DNA of 64,000 nt from positions 62,001 to 126,000 of the forward strand of contig DLRR01000021.1 in the NCBI GenBank assembly GCA_002500605.1, read 5' to 3'. The translations under genes and the position numbers were made by a program. The stretch's first letter is position 1. Each line of letters starts with the position of its first letter. Of the stretch, positions 1 through 8,877 are shown in pieces. The stretch is from Nitrospinaceae bacterium UBA7883. GTDB lineage: Bacteria; Nitrospinota_A; UBA7883. The notes below the pieces were generated by a model. It made no database searches, was not told the DNA's origin, and saw only the letters and a list, made by a program, of their open reading frames with translations.

Positions 1-1401
1 GGCGAAACTGGTTTTCACGAGATGAAAGATTCTTTGTCTTCTGTTTTACTTGATGCAGACCCACTGGTAAGGGCAGCAGCAGCAAAGGCTCTAGCCCTGG
101 TTGGGGGTGAAGATGGAAAAGTAAGTCTTGCCTTGTTACTTCGCGATTCCAACGACATGGTTGTTTGTTCGGTTTTGGAAGCGATGGAAGAAAATGGACT
201 ACTCTCAGGGATTGAAGAATCAATTAAACCACTACTCGATCACGATTCATTAACTGTTAAAACAGTTGCTTTAAAGGTGCTAGGTGGATTGCCCAATGTA
301 GATGTTTCCGATAAAGTTACCGGGTACTTAGGGCCAGATGCAAGTGATGAACTAATCCTAGTCGCTAGTGAAGTAATGGCTAAGTCATCGTCAAAAGAAT
401 TTAAGCCACTTCTGCTTGACCTAATTAAAAATCAAGACAAAGAACCGCTTTTACGTCTTGGGTTAATAGAACTATATGAAAAATTTTATAAAAACCATGT
501 TGCAAAAGACTTAACTGAGCTGCTTCAAACTGGACCAAGACAAGTATCCATAGCCATTGCCGCCGCCATAGCAAAATGCGGTGATAATGAATCTTTAGAT
601 TCTTTATGCGAGTTGCTTTGGATGAAAGATTCAGATTTACCAATAAACCAAATCGACAACCGGCTTGACAAATCCAACAGCACTAATGAACTTGGTAAGG
701 ACGTTGAAATGATAGGCGGTAAGAAGGCAGTTCTGAACCCTGGGGCCACTCCTGGTGGGTTACAGCCAGAAGACCTAATCCTTATCCTCACAGGCTGTAT
801 GTCTGAGAATGTGGTAAAAAATATGGTGTTGCTTGCACAGTCTGACAATCCAGAACTAGCGTCAAAAGCCATTGCTGCACTAGGGGAAATTGGTATCAAC
901 CCCGGTGAAGACAAAGTGCGTGCAATTATTGCACAATCAGACCCAAAGATAAGGGCACAGGCAGTATATGTTGCTGGGAAACTCAGTATCGTTTTAGATC
1001 TTGTAGCCGAAAGACTGATGGTAGATTATGATGAAAATGTCCGCGAAAAATCCGCTAATGCAATAGCCTTTGCTGGTAAAATTGAAGGAATTACAGCCTT
1101 ATCGGAAGGCCTAAATGACCCCTCTTTACAAGTGAGGAAAGCGTGTATAAAAGGTCTTGGTTTAATCAATAACGACGATGGTTGCCTTAATATTCTTATA
1201 AATGCTCTCTTTGATCGTGAACATTTTGCCGACTTAACAGACGATATATGTAATTCGTTATCCAAATTTGATCCAGAATCCGTGAAAAGGGCCTTGGTTT
1301 CAGTGCTCACTGACCCTTCCAAAGAAGACTTGCATTGGATAGCTTTAGATGCTTTGGGAAAAGTTTTTGGAACTAGTGTTGATAAAATAATTAACACTTA
1401 A
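1..1401 (+). CDS. HEAT-repeat protein, 5' end outside window
   Basis: The reading frame is open from base 1 through the first in-frame ATG at 22, so the gene almost certainly starts upstream of the window. The visible 466 residues are a string of roughly 30-residue helical repeats of HEAT/PBS-lyase type, for example the repeated pattern 'DPLVRAAAAKALA', 'DPKIRAQAVYVAGKL', 'DENVREKSANAIAFAG' and 'DPSLQVRKACIKGLG'. Such solenoids are scaffolds for protein-protein contacts; no enzymatic motif, signal peptide or membrane segment is visible. It converges on the kinase/regulator pair, and a terminator-like hairpin follows. The biological partner cannot be told from the sequence. Confidence 0.85.
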   Translation, partial: GETGFHEMKDSLSSVLLDADPLVRAAAAKALALVGGEDGKVSLALLLRDSNDMVVCSVLEAMEENGLLSGIEESIKPLLDHDSLTVKTVALKVLGGLPNVDVSDKVTGYLGPDASDELILVASEVMAKSSSKEFKPLLLDLIKNQDKEPLLRLGLIELYEKFYKNHVAKDLTELLQTGPRQVSIAIAAAIAKCGDNESLDSLCELLWMKDSDLPINQIDNRLDKSNSTNELGKDVEMIGGKKAVLNPGATPGGLQPEDLILILTGCMSENVVKNMVLLAQSDNPELASKAIAALGEIGINPGEDKVRAIIAQSDPKIRAQAVYVAGKLSIVLDLVAERLMVDYDENVREKSANAIAFAGKIEGITALSEGLNDPSLQVRKACIKGLGLINNDDGCLNILINALFDREHFADLTDDICNSLSKFDPESVKRALVSVLTDPSKEDLHWIALDALGKVFGTSVDKIINT

Positions 1402-1478
1402 CAATGTCAAAGTCCACTCATTCAAATATCATTCTAAATCTGTAAAAGCCGGTATTCTTTTGATCAACATTGTAAAGA

Positions 1479-1530
1479 CTGGCAAATTTATTTCCAAAGT
1501 GCCAATAAATTGTCCAGCCTACAATTTTTT
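1479..1530 (+). terminator. Probable intrinsic terminator after the HEAT-repeat gene
   Basis: An imperfect hairpin (left arm 1479-1492, right arm 1504-1517; CTGG/CCAG plus an 8-bp AATTTATT/AATAAATT helix separated by a 2x2 internal loop) is followed six bases later by a T7 run. It lies between two convergent genes. Confidence 0.5.
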
Positions 1531-1580
1531 TCCAATGTCCTTGATATAAAAAATTTCCGAGCTTCTACTGTTCAAGAATT

Positions 1581-2954
1581 CTAATTAAAGTCCGCATCGG
1601 CACATTTCTTAAGTTTTTCTCTTAGTGTTACTCGAGAAATCCCAAGCAGACGGGCAGCCTCCGATTTGTTCCCATCAAAGTGATTCACAACACTTTGAAT
1701 ATATTTAGCTTCTACCTCTTCTAGTGAAGTCCAATTGTCGCGTATTGAAAAAAGCTCTGCACTATTATTTTTTACGAGATTAAAGCCAGAATCAGGCAAA
1801 AGATCTTTGCGAGTTATTATATTTGTTTTAGTTAAGATATAGGCACGCTCAATCATGTTTTTTAGTTCCCTTATATTCCCAGGCCAAGCATAGTTTTTTA
1901 ATAGCTCAATAGCATCGTTATCAAAATCGATAACATCTTCTTTCATTGTGCTTTTAAACTGGGATAGAAAGTGTCTGGCTAAATGCGGAATGTCATGTAC
2001 GCGCTCACGCAAAGGGGGCACCAAAATAGTGAAAACATTGAGCCTGTAAAGTAGGTCTGATCGAAATTGGTTTTGCTGGATTTTAACACTGAGTTCCTGG
2101 TTGGTAGCTGAGATAACTCTAATATCAATTGCTATATCTTTTGTCCCACCAAGCTTGCGAAGCGAACGTGATTCTAAGACACGAAGCAACTTGGGCTGAA
2201 GTGAAATGGCTAGGTCTCCAATTTCATCTAAAAAAATAGTGCCTGTGTGGGACAACTCGAAAATACCAGCTTTACTGGTTTTTGCATCTGTAAAGGCTCC
2301 TTTTGCATGCCCAAAGAGCTCCGATTCTAAAAGGGTTTCAGGGATTGATGAGCAGTTTATTTTTAATAAAGGCTTGTCTTTACGGGAAGAAATGTTATGT
2401 ATAGCGTCTGCTACCAACTCTTTACCTGTCCCACTCTCGCCCAAAATCAAGACATGGGTATTGTCTGTCCTGGCTACTTGACTAATCTGGTCCTGAATAC
2501 GTTTTATTGGGTCACTGTTTCCAACCATCCCAAAATCTTGGCGCCTAGAGTCTCGCTCGTAACGAAGGGAAGCAATTTCAGACTTAAGTGTTTCAACTTC
2601 AAAAGCTTTATTCACAATTATCCGAAGTTCATCAAGCTCAAATGGTTTGTTGATATAGTCATAAGCCCCTTGCTTCATTGCCGTTACTGCAGTCTTAATC
2701 TCTGGATACGCAGTCATAAAAATACAAAGAACCTGGTCGTCGATCTCCTTCACCCTAGCTAACACATCAAGTCCCGACATGTCGGGGAGGTTAAGGTCAA
2801 GGAGCATAACCTTAACAGGTTTATTATTAATTACTTCTATTCCGGCAGCACCGTTACCTGCTTCAAACACTGTAAAGCCAGCTTTTCTAAAAACGTGGCT
2901 CAAAGTTTCGAGCATTGTTTGGTCATCTTCTACGATAAGAAGTTCTTTACTCAT
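1581..2954 (-). CDS. Sigma-54-dependent response regulator, NtrC family
   Basis: A 457-residue two-component transcription activator. The receiver domain (residues 1-115) has the acidic pair near residue 10, phosphoacceptor D53 in LLDLNLPD and K103. The AAA+ domain (about 145-385) has Walker A GESGTGKE at 172-179 and the sigma-54 contact loop at 219-224, which reads GAFTDA rather than GAFTGA. A Fis-type helix-turn-helix ends the protein. The start was placed at MSKELLIVEDD because its ATG overlaps the stop codon of the upstream kinase gene (TGATG, 2952-2956) and matches the receiver-domain N terminus; an upstream in-frame ATG at 3008 lies inside the kinase gene. It is presumably phosphorylated by that kinase. 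Target promoters are not evident in this window. Confidence 0.93.
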   Translation of the reverse strand: MSKELLIVEDDQTMLETLSHVFRKAGFTVFEAGNGAAGIEVINNKPVKVMLLDLNLPDMSGLDVLARVKEIDDQVLCIFMTAYPEIKTAVTAMKQGAYDYINKPFELDELRIIVNKAFEVETLKSEIASLRYERDSRRQDFGMVGNSDPIKRIQDQISQVARTDNTHVLILGESGTGKELVADAIHNISSRKDKPLLKINCSSIPETLLESELFGHAKGAFTDAKTSKAGIFELSHTGTIFLDEIGDLAISLQPKLLRVLESRSLRKLGGTKDIAIDIRVISATNQELSVKIQQNQFRSDLLYRLNVFTILVPPLRERVHDIPHLARHFLSQFKSTMKEDVIDFDNDAIELLKNYAWPGNIRELKNMIERAYILTKTNIITRKDLLPDSGFNLVKNNSAELFSIRDNWTSLEEVEAKYIQSVVNHFDGNKSEAARLLGISRVTLREKLKKCADADFN

Positions 2955-4924
2955 CAAGACTCTTTTGAATAAGTTTTTGGAAGTAATATCATCAATGTAG
3001 TTCCCCATCCTTCTTTTGAATAAACTTGTATTGTGCCCATGTGCTGGTCGACGATTCTATGGACAACAGATAACCCAAGGCCTGTACCATCGGGTTTGGT
3101 TGAATAAAATGGATCGAAAATCTTTTCCACGCTACCACCGGGTATCCCATGCCCAGTATCACATACAGAAATCTCTATAAATTCCCTGTCGTCTGACGAG
3201 ACCGATTCTTTATTAGTAGTAGTAAAACATGTGTCCCTCAGTTCACAGCAAAAATGCTCATCACCTGTACGTACAGAGATGTTAATGGCTCCACCATTAG
3301 CCGTTGCTTGAATCGAATTTAAAATCAGGTTGACTATTACCTGCTTTATTTGCTGGGGATCAACCATGACATTATTCAGATTGTCCTCAAAAACCTCGTT
3401 GAGTTCAATTTTCTTTTCTTTTGCTTGAATTTTTAGAAAAAACACAACATCGCGCACAAGTTCACAAATATCACATGGAGCTAGATCAATATCCCTAATA
3501 ACCGCAAAGTTATTGAATTTTTTAAGAAAACTATTAAGCCTGTCTACTTCAGAAACAATCTTTGCAAAATGACTAGATTTATCTGTGTGATATTCTGTCT
3601 CCTCAGAAAGCGCCTGCGCCACTGTTTTGATAGATGCCAAGGGGTTGCCAATCTCATGTGCAAGACCCATTGAAAGCTCACCTAGTGAAGCTAGTTTATC
3701 CTGTTTATAAAGTTCCCTTTCTAGCTGTCTAATCTCTGCAACTGAGTTTCGCAGTTCTTCCTCCTTAGTGGCATTGGCACTCAATAATGAAGCCTGATGA
3801 CTTTTAAGCTGGAGTTTCATTCTGTTATAGCGACTAACAAGGTCTTCAAGCTCATCTCCAGTTCTGACGTCTAGAGTACTGTCCATTTGTCCCTCCGCAA
3901 CCAAAAGCACATCTTCAGACAATGCCTCGATCGGCCTAGTAAAGCGTCTTCCAAAGAAAACCGCTGCAAGTACAGCGAAAACTGCGGCTCCAAACAGGGC
4001 TATCATTAAGTTAAGTGTAAAAACATTCAGTTTGGGATCAAAGTGTGATTTCGGTAGTACCGTAACCAGTCGCCAAGGTGGAAGGTTAAAGTTGCCGTCA
4101 TCTTGAATAAAGAAGTTCGCTAAAACAACATCATCTAAATTAACAATTGTGTTGCCTTCCATCAGATTTTGCTTATTAAGGGAAGGATAAAGTTCTTTAA
4201 AGCTTACCCCAGAGTTAACATTCACGGGGACTTTCAGCTCATTATTGTTCTTTTCAGTATGTATAATCACCCCGTTCTCATCTACCAGGAAAGTTGTAAA
4301 TGGAGTGCCTGGAAGTTGCATCCATTTAAAAAATTGTTTTGCAAACATATTGAGAACCACTATCCCCTGTTTTCTTTCGTTGTAATAAACAGGTGTTACA
4401 ATTCGAATTACCATTTGTTTTGGTAATTCAAGTTTGCCGTGCTCCAAATTAAAGTCCATGGCGGAAAAGTAAACAGAGCCTTTTTTTATGGTTACGCCCT
4501 TTTGGAAATAGTATCGATTCCCTTTATATTGGAGGTTGGCTTCTGGGGTTAGGAAAAATAAATTGTTTCTGAAGTTAGACCTTATAACCTCATGTCCCAA
4601 ATCACCAAGATACCTAACCTGATAGTACTCTGGCCTGCTTTTGCTAAACTCTAAAACTTCTCGTTTGGCATTTATTATGTTCGCAGGTGCATATGAAACC
4701 ATTTCTGATAGATATGTAACGTCTTTTACCACCCTGCGAAGATTGTTTTGTATCTGGATTTTTTGCAGATTGGCGCTGGCTTGTAAACTTGAAGTGGAGC
4801 TAGTTTCAAGTGTGTTTAATGTCATTGCAATTCCAATTACGCTCACCACCACAATTGGAATTAGGCAAACACCTAGAAACACTAGGATTAGTTTGGCGGT
4901 AATACCTATTCTTGGAAGTTCCAT
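2954..4924 (-). CDS. Membrane sensor histidine kinase
   Basis: A 656-residue sensor. A transmembrane helix at residues 10-33, a long periplasmic sensor region (about 34-308, Cache-like by layout), a second helix around 310-330, a HAMP segment and a coiled stretch precede the kinase core. Phosphoacceptor H423 sits in the H-box HEIGNPLASIK. The ATPase domain shows the N-box (NLILNSIQA), G1 (DTGHGIP) and G2 (GTGLGLS). Translational coupling to the sigma-54 activator by a one-base overlap makes them a cognate pair. The signal sensed is unknown. Confidence 0.92.
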   Translation of the reverse strand: MELPRIGITAKLILVFLGVCLIPIVVVSVIGIAMTLNTLETSSTSSLQASANLQKIQIQNNLRRVVKDVTYLSEMVSYAPANIINAKREVLEFSKSRPEYYQVRYLGDLGHEVIRSNFRNNLFFLTPEANLQYKGNRYYFQKGVTIKKGSVYFSAMDFNLEHGKLELPKQMVIRIVTPVYYNERKQGIVVLNMFAKQFFKWMQLPGTPFTTFLVDENGVIIHTEKNNNELKVPVNVNSGVSFKELYPSLNKQNLMEGNTIVNLDDVVLANFFIQDDGNFNLPPWRLVTVLPKSHFDPKLNVFTLNLMIALFGAAVFAVLAAVFFGRRFTRPIEALSEDVLLVAEGQMDSTLDVRTGDELEDLVSRYNRMKLQLKSHQASLLSANATKEEELRNSVAEIRQLERELYKQDKLASLGELSMGLAHEIGNPLASIKTVAQALSEETEYHTDKSSHFAKIVSEVDRLNSFLKKFNNFAVIRDIDLAPCDICELVRDVVFFLKIQAKEKKIELNEVFEDNLNNVMVDPQQIKQVIVNLILNSIQATANGGAINISVRTGDEHFCCELRDTCFTTTNKESVSSDDREFIEISVCDTGHGIPGGSVEKIFDPFYSTKPDGTGLGLSVVHRIVDQHMGTIQVYSKEGWGTTLMILLPKTYSKES

Positions 4925-5049
4925 ACTGTTGAAAAAGCCCTTAAATGCACCATTGTGCCATTTTATCAGTAGTATCTTTTCAAAACTACTATAGTGTGGT
5001 CATATACCTAGCTAGAGTAAATACTATTAATTCAAAATGTTGTAATGAT

Positions 5050-5736
5050 ATGGATGATTTTTTTAATTTAGCCGGATTTTTATCCCACCGGTCTACTATG
5101 GGATCCGATATCAGTTATCTCCTTTCTACTGCAACAACCATGCTATTTGTTGCATCTGGAATCATGGCAAAAAAAAAATCTGGGCTGGCCCATCACTACA
5201 TGGTGTTGGTATCAGCCTTGGTAATGTTGGGTTACTTTTTGTTCTACTATCAGGTTAGAAAACTAGGTCTTATAAGTTTTACCGACCAGCTTGGGTTCCA
5301 CGGACCAGAATGGGTTTACCTTAAAATATTTAGGCCAGCCCTAATGGCTCACTTTCTAACCGTAGCTTTATCAGTATATCTTGCAATCTATATGATATTA
5401 AATGGGTTCTCGAGTGTTTTACGTAAAGGTAACAAAATTGAACTTTGCGATGGGTCAGCAAAATCATCCCCTGCTCTGTGGCTCTTGGGAGCATTTTGGC
5501 TTATGCTGCTTGTGTATTTTACTTTCTTTACACACAATTTTAGTTCGTTTCATAAAGTTTTGTTTCTTTTCCTTGGGTATGGTCTGCCAGCTGGACTGAC
5601 CATTGCCATAAACCTAACCTTTCGCAGAAAAGAGCAAAGACACAGGATGATTGGCAAATTATGCTTAGTTTTTTTTGTTCTATTGTTTATAACCAACACG
5701 CTGGTATATTATTTGCTGTATATGTCGCAATGGTAG
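5050..5736 (+). CDS. DUF420-like multi-pass membrane protein
   Basis: About 228 residues from the ATG at 5050; an earlier in-frame ATG at 4945 would add 35 unlikely residues that overlap the divergent promoter region. Hydrophobic segments and the spaced histidines (AHHYMVLVSAL..., MAHFLTVAL..., HRMIGKL near the C terminus) match the layout of DUF420 proteins (YozB/CtaM-like), some of which help mature haem-copper oxidases. Compared with the short Bacillus form, a segment with about two further membrane helices is inserted before the final HRMIGK helix. It is divergent from the sensor kinase gene. The family assignment is by eye. Confidence 0.65.
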   Translation: MDDFFNLAGFLSHRSTMGSDISYLLSTATTMLFVASGIMAKKKSGLAHHYMVLVSALVMLGYFLFYYQVRKLGLISFTDQLGFHGPEWVYLKIFRPALMAHFLTVALSVYLAIYMILNGFSSVLRKGNKIELCDGSAKSSPALWLLGAFWLMLLVYFTFFTHNFSSFHKVLFLFLGYGLPAGLTIAINLTFRRKEQRHRMIGKLCLVFFVLLFITNTLVYYLLYMSQW

Positions 5737-5765
5737 TATGTTAACTAAGGAGACAATTGAGCAAA

Positions 5766-6947
5766 ATGTTTAACAAAATTCTAATCATGTTAGATAACTC
5801 TGACTACTCTACATGGGCTCTTGACAGCACGCTCGATATAGCAGATCAGTTTGGCTCCAATCTTACTGGTGCACATGTATATGCTGCACGCCTTCACGAG
5901 ACCCGTTTTGTACAGATGGAACCTGGGTTGCCCGCAGAGTTCCAAGACCCTGTAAAATTACAAGAGCAACGAGACATTCATTCTGAATTAATAGAACACG
6001 GCTTACACATAATATCCGACTCGTACCTTGATGTTTTCCGCGACAGATGTAGTCAGCGTGGAATAAGCCATGACAGTAAATCGATGGAGGGGCGAAATTA
6101 CTCTGAACTTGTGCGGGATATACGAAACGTCAAGTACGATCTTGTAGCAATGGGAGCAAAGGGACTTGGCGAGGTTAAGACCAGCCAACTTGGAAGCGTT
6201 TGTGAACGAGTAACGAGACGAGTACAAGTAGACACTTTGGTTATAAAACGCCCACTGAAATTAAAAAATGGGCATGTAGTAGTGGGCATAGATGGTTCTG
6301 AGCAATCGTTTGCAGCAATGCACTCAGCCATTCAAATGAGCAAAAGGCTAGACTGCAAAATTACTGCGTTAACTGTGTTTGACCCTGATTTTCATTCTAA
6401 AGTATTCAACTCTATCTCCAGTGTGCTTAGTAAAGAAGCAAGTGACACCTTTAAGTTTGAACAACAAGAACAATTGCATGACCAGATAATTGACTCGGGT
6501 CTCGAAAAGATCTATCGAGATCATCTTGAAAAAGCAAAGCTTTTAGCTGAAGAAGCAGGTGTTCAGATTGAGTCTTTCGTCCTTGCTGGAAAGGCATATG
6601 ATGAAATACTAAAATGGCTTAATGGTAAGGATATCGCGCTGCTCATTTTGGGTAAAATTGGAGTGCACGGCGGAAATGAATTAGACATTGGATCAAACGC
6701 AGAAAACTTATTGCGTAATGCTAATTGTAATGTGATGTTGGTTAGTCGTAGATCCAAGCCAAAAGATGTCTTGCATGACCAAGGAGAAATCGAATGGAGC
6801 AATGAAGCTATTGAATTACTAGAGCGGGTTCCTGGGTTTGTTAGGAATATGGTCCGAGGACACATGGAATCGCAAGCCAGAATTACTAGAGCATCAATCA
6901 TTACAGCAGATATGATGAAAGAGGCTAGAAAACAAATGGGCATGTAA
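5766..6947 (+). CDS. Tandem universal stress protein with C-terminal PCP_red-like domain
   Basis: Two UspA-type domains in tandem: the first begins MFNKILIMLDNSDYS, the second HVVVGIDGSEQSFAA, and the second ends with the nucleotide-binding pattern GSNAENLLRNANCNVMLV. About 50 C-terminal residues (IEWSNEAIELLERVPGFVRN... to KEARKQMGM) match the consensus of the PCP_red domain known from the C terminus of light-independent protochlorophyllide reductase (W..EA...L..VP.FVR.....E..AR......IT). The Shine-Dalgarno AAGGAG (5747-5752) lies 4 bases from an in-frame TTG at 5757 and 13 from the ATG at 5766; the family N terminus favours the ATG. It probably responds to stress or energy state; its ligand is unknown. 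Confidence 0.88.
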   Translation: MFNKILIMLDNSDYSTWALDSTLDIADQFGSNLTGAHVYAARLHETRFVQMEPGLPAEFQDPVKLQEQRDIHSELIEHGLHIISDSYLDVFRDRCSQRGISHDSKSMEGRNYSELVRDIRNVKYDLVAMGAKGLGEVKTSQLGSVCERVTRRVQVDTLVIKRPLKLKNGHVVVGIDGSEQSFAAMHSAIQMSKRLDCKITALTVFDPDFHSKVFNSISSVLSKEASDTFKFEQQEQLHDQIIDSGLEKIYRDHLEKAKLLAEEAGVQIESFVLAGKAYDEILKWLNGKDIALLILGKIGVHGGNELDIGSNAENLLRNANCNVMLVSRRSKPKDVLHDQGEIEWSNEAIELLERVPGFVRNMVRGHMESQARITRASIITADMMKEARKQMGM

Positions 6948-6984
6948 AGCTAAGGTGTTGTTGTGCTACTCCGAATTATGCTAA

Positions 6985-7011
6985 TTGACAAGAAGCTTAA
7001 ACGTTTATGCT
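6985..7011 (+). promoter_or_regulatory. Candidate sigma-70 promoter for the epimerase gene
   Basis: A perfect -35 TTGACA (6985-6990) and a -10-like TATGCT (7006-7011) are separated by a short 15-base spacer. A 10-bp palindrome AAGCATGCTT follows at 7021-7030. Confidence 0.35.
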
Positions 7012-7048
7012 CCATTCATCAAGCATGCTTATTAAATTTATTTAATAA

Positions 7049-8083
7049 ATGAAGAAAGTCTTAGTAACCGGTGCAAGTGGCTTTGTAGGTTCGCATCTTA
7101 TTACACGCCTTGCACAAAACGGTTTCGCTACTAGGGCTGTTTATAGAAATCTTCCAAAAGATACCGTTAATTCAACGGATACTTTGCCTAGTACTGGAAA
7201 AGGTTTTGTAGAGGCATTTCTTTTACCTGATGTTTCAAAAAAAGCAGATTTGGATAGGGCAGTTGAAGGCGTTAATACTATTGTACATTTGGCTGGTTTG
7301 GCACATTCTAAGCCAACTATAAAAAGACTGGAAGAGAGTGAACATACTAGAATAAACACTGAGCACACAAAATATTGGGCCGAAGCTGCAATAAAGGCTG
7401 ATGTGAAAAGGTTTATTTATTTGAGCACTATAAAAGTGTTAGGGGAGTTTACTCCCGAGGGGAAAACATTTAATGAGCTGTCGGTTCCTTTCCCAAGGGA
7501 TTCCTATAGTCAGAGCAAGCTAAAAGCAGAAGAAGCGATAAAAAAATTTTGTAAAAATAAGAACACAGAATACGTAATACTTCGACCGCCCCTGATTTAT
7601 GGACCAGGCGCAAAAGGCAACATGAGCAACTTGGTCAACTATGTTAACAAGCGTTTAATCCTGTTTGTTCCAACGGTAAAAAATAAAAGGAGCATAATTT
7701 CAATAAGCAACTTGTCTGATGCCATCACCTCCTGCATAGAACACCCTGCAGCAGCAAACGAAACATTCATGGTTAGTGATGGAAGAGATGTTTCCACCGG
7801 TGAATTGATCCAGCTTATCTCTGAGGCTTTGGGTGGTATAAAAGTGGCGGTTCCAGTATCTAAGTTTGCCCTTTTTTTTGTCGGTTTTGTTGGAGATCTT
7901 TATTACCATGTAACAGGGAAAAGAAATAATGTAGACTCTGAGGCAATCTTCAAACTGCAAAGCTCGCTTAGGATAGACGTTAGCAAAATACAAGGGCAAC
8001 TTGGCTGGGTTGCAAGTGAAACTTTAAAATCCGGGGTTAGCTCTATGGTAACAAAAGATAAATTAGATCACTGTTCTTCATAG
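7049..8083 (+). CDS. NAD-dependent epimerase/dehydratase (extended SDR)
   Basis: A 344-residue extended short-chain dehydrogenase. The Rossmann motif GASGFVGSH is at residues 8-16, the catalytic YxxxK pair is Y153/K157 (YSQSK), and the substrate-side motif LRPPLIYGPGAKGN follows. The C-terminal RIDVSKIQGQLGW pattern is typical of UDP-sugar 4-epimerase/4-reductase relatives of the WbpV type used in surface-polysaccharide synthesis; the exact sugar is not predictable. No Shine-Dalgarno precedes the ATG, and an AT palindrome covers it. The 3' end overlaps the convergent ymdB gene by 16 bases. Confidence 0.85.
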   Translation: MKKVLVTGASGFVGSHLITRLAQNGFATRAVYRNLPKDTVNSTDTLPSTGKGFVEAFLLPDVSKKADLDRAVEGVNTIVHLAGLAHSKPTIKRLEESEHTRINTEHTKYWAEAAIKADVKRFIYLSTIKVLGEFTPEGKTFNELSVPFPRDSYSQSKLKAEEAIKKFCKNKNTEYVILRPPLIYGPGAKGNMSNLVNYVNKRLILFVPTVKNKRSIISISNLSDAITSCIEHPAAANETFMVSDGRDVSTGELIQLISEALGGIKVAVPVSKFALFFVGFVGDLYYHVTGKRNNVDSEAIFKLQSSLRIDVSKIQGQLGWVASETLKSGVSSMVTKDKLDHCSS

Positions 8084-8856
8084 CTAATCACCACAGATTT
8101 AATACTTTTAGCCAGACCAGAGTCGTCGTTTACTTCTATAACTGCTCCATTGAACTGGCCAGGTCCGGAGGCTTCTTGAAATCGCTCAGGAATCTTTTTT
8201 ACAAACCGCCTAAGTATAATTTCAGGCCGTACTCCAATAATTGAGTGAATTGGACCTGTCATTCCCACATCTGTAATGTAGGCAGTACTGCGTGGCATGA
8301 TATAGGCGTCTGAAGTCTGAACGTGAGTATGTGTTCCAAAGATGGCTGATACACGCCCATCTAAGTAGTGGCCCATGGCTTGTTTCTCACTTGTGGCCTC
8401 TGCATGCATGTCTACAAGTATAATTTTTGATTCGTTTTTGAGTTTGTGAATCTGGTTATCTGCAGTATGAAAAGGACAATCGACTGAATCCATGAATACC
8501 CTTCCTAAGAGGTTTAATACCGCAATTGTTCTCCCATTTCTAGCCTCATATGTTCTCCCGCCGACACCAGGAGCTTCAGCAGGATAGTTAGCTGGACGCA
8601 ATAGCCGTTTCTCTGTTTCTAACAGTTTCAGTGATTCCTTTTTATCCCATATATGGTTACCAGAAGTAATTACGTCTACACCTAAACCAAACACTTCTTC
8701 GAGTGTATCATGTGTTACGCCTGATCCACCGGCAAGGTTTTCGCCATTGGCAACGACGAAATCAATCTTTGCGGAGGTGACAATATTGTTCAACCCTTGA
8801 CGTAGAACACGTCGCCCGACGCGACCGAACACATCACCAATAACAAGTATTCGCAC
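8068..8856 (-). CDS. ymdB: YmdB-family metallophosphoesterase
   Basis: 262 residues of the TIGR00282 family (2',3'-cyclic nucleotide phosphodiesterase in Bacillus). Metal-binding motifs seen are GDVFG (D8), NGEN, GNHIWDKK, the VDMHAEATSEK block and GTHTHVQT. Translation starts at a GTG, with AAGGAAAG a few bases upstream. It lies 21 bases downstream of rny on the same strand; the rny-ymdB pairing is conserved in many bacteria and points to a role in RNA turnover. Confidence 0.92.
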   Translation of the reverse strand: MRILVIGDVFGRVGRRVLRQGLNNIVTSAKIDFVVANGENLAGGSGVTHDTLEEVFGLGVDVITSGNHIWDKKESLKLLETEKRLLRPANYPAEAPGVGGRTYEARNGRTIAVLNLLGRVFMDSVDCPFHTADNQIHKLKNESKIILVDMHAEATSEKQAMGHYLDGRVSAIFGTHTHVQTSDAYIMPRSTAYITDVGMTGPIHSIIGVRPEIILRRFVKKIPERFQEASGPGQFNGAVIEVNDDSGLAKSIKSVVISYEEQ

Positions 8857-8877
8857 TTTTAACTTTCCTTGATTGCC

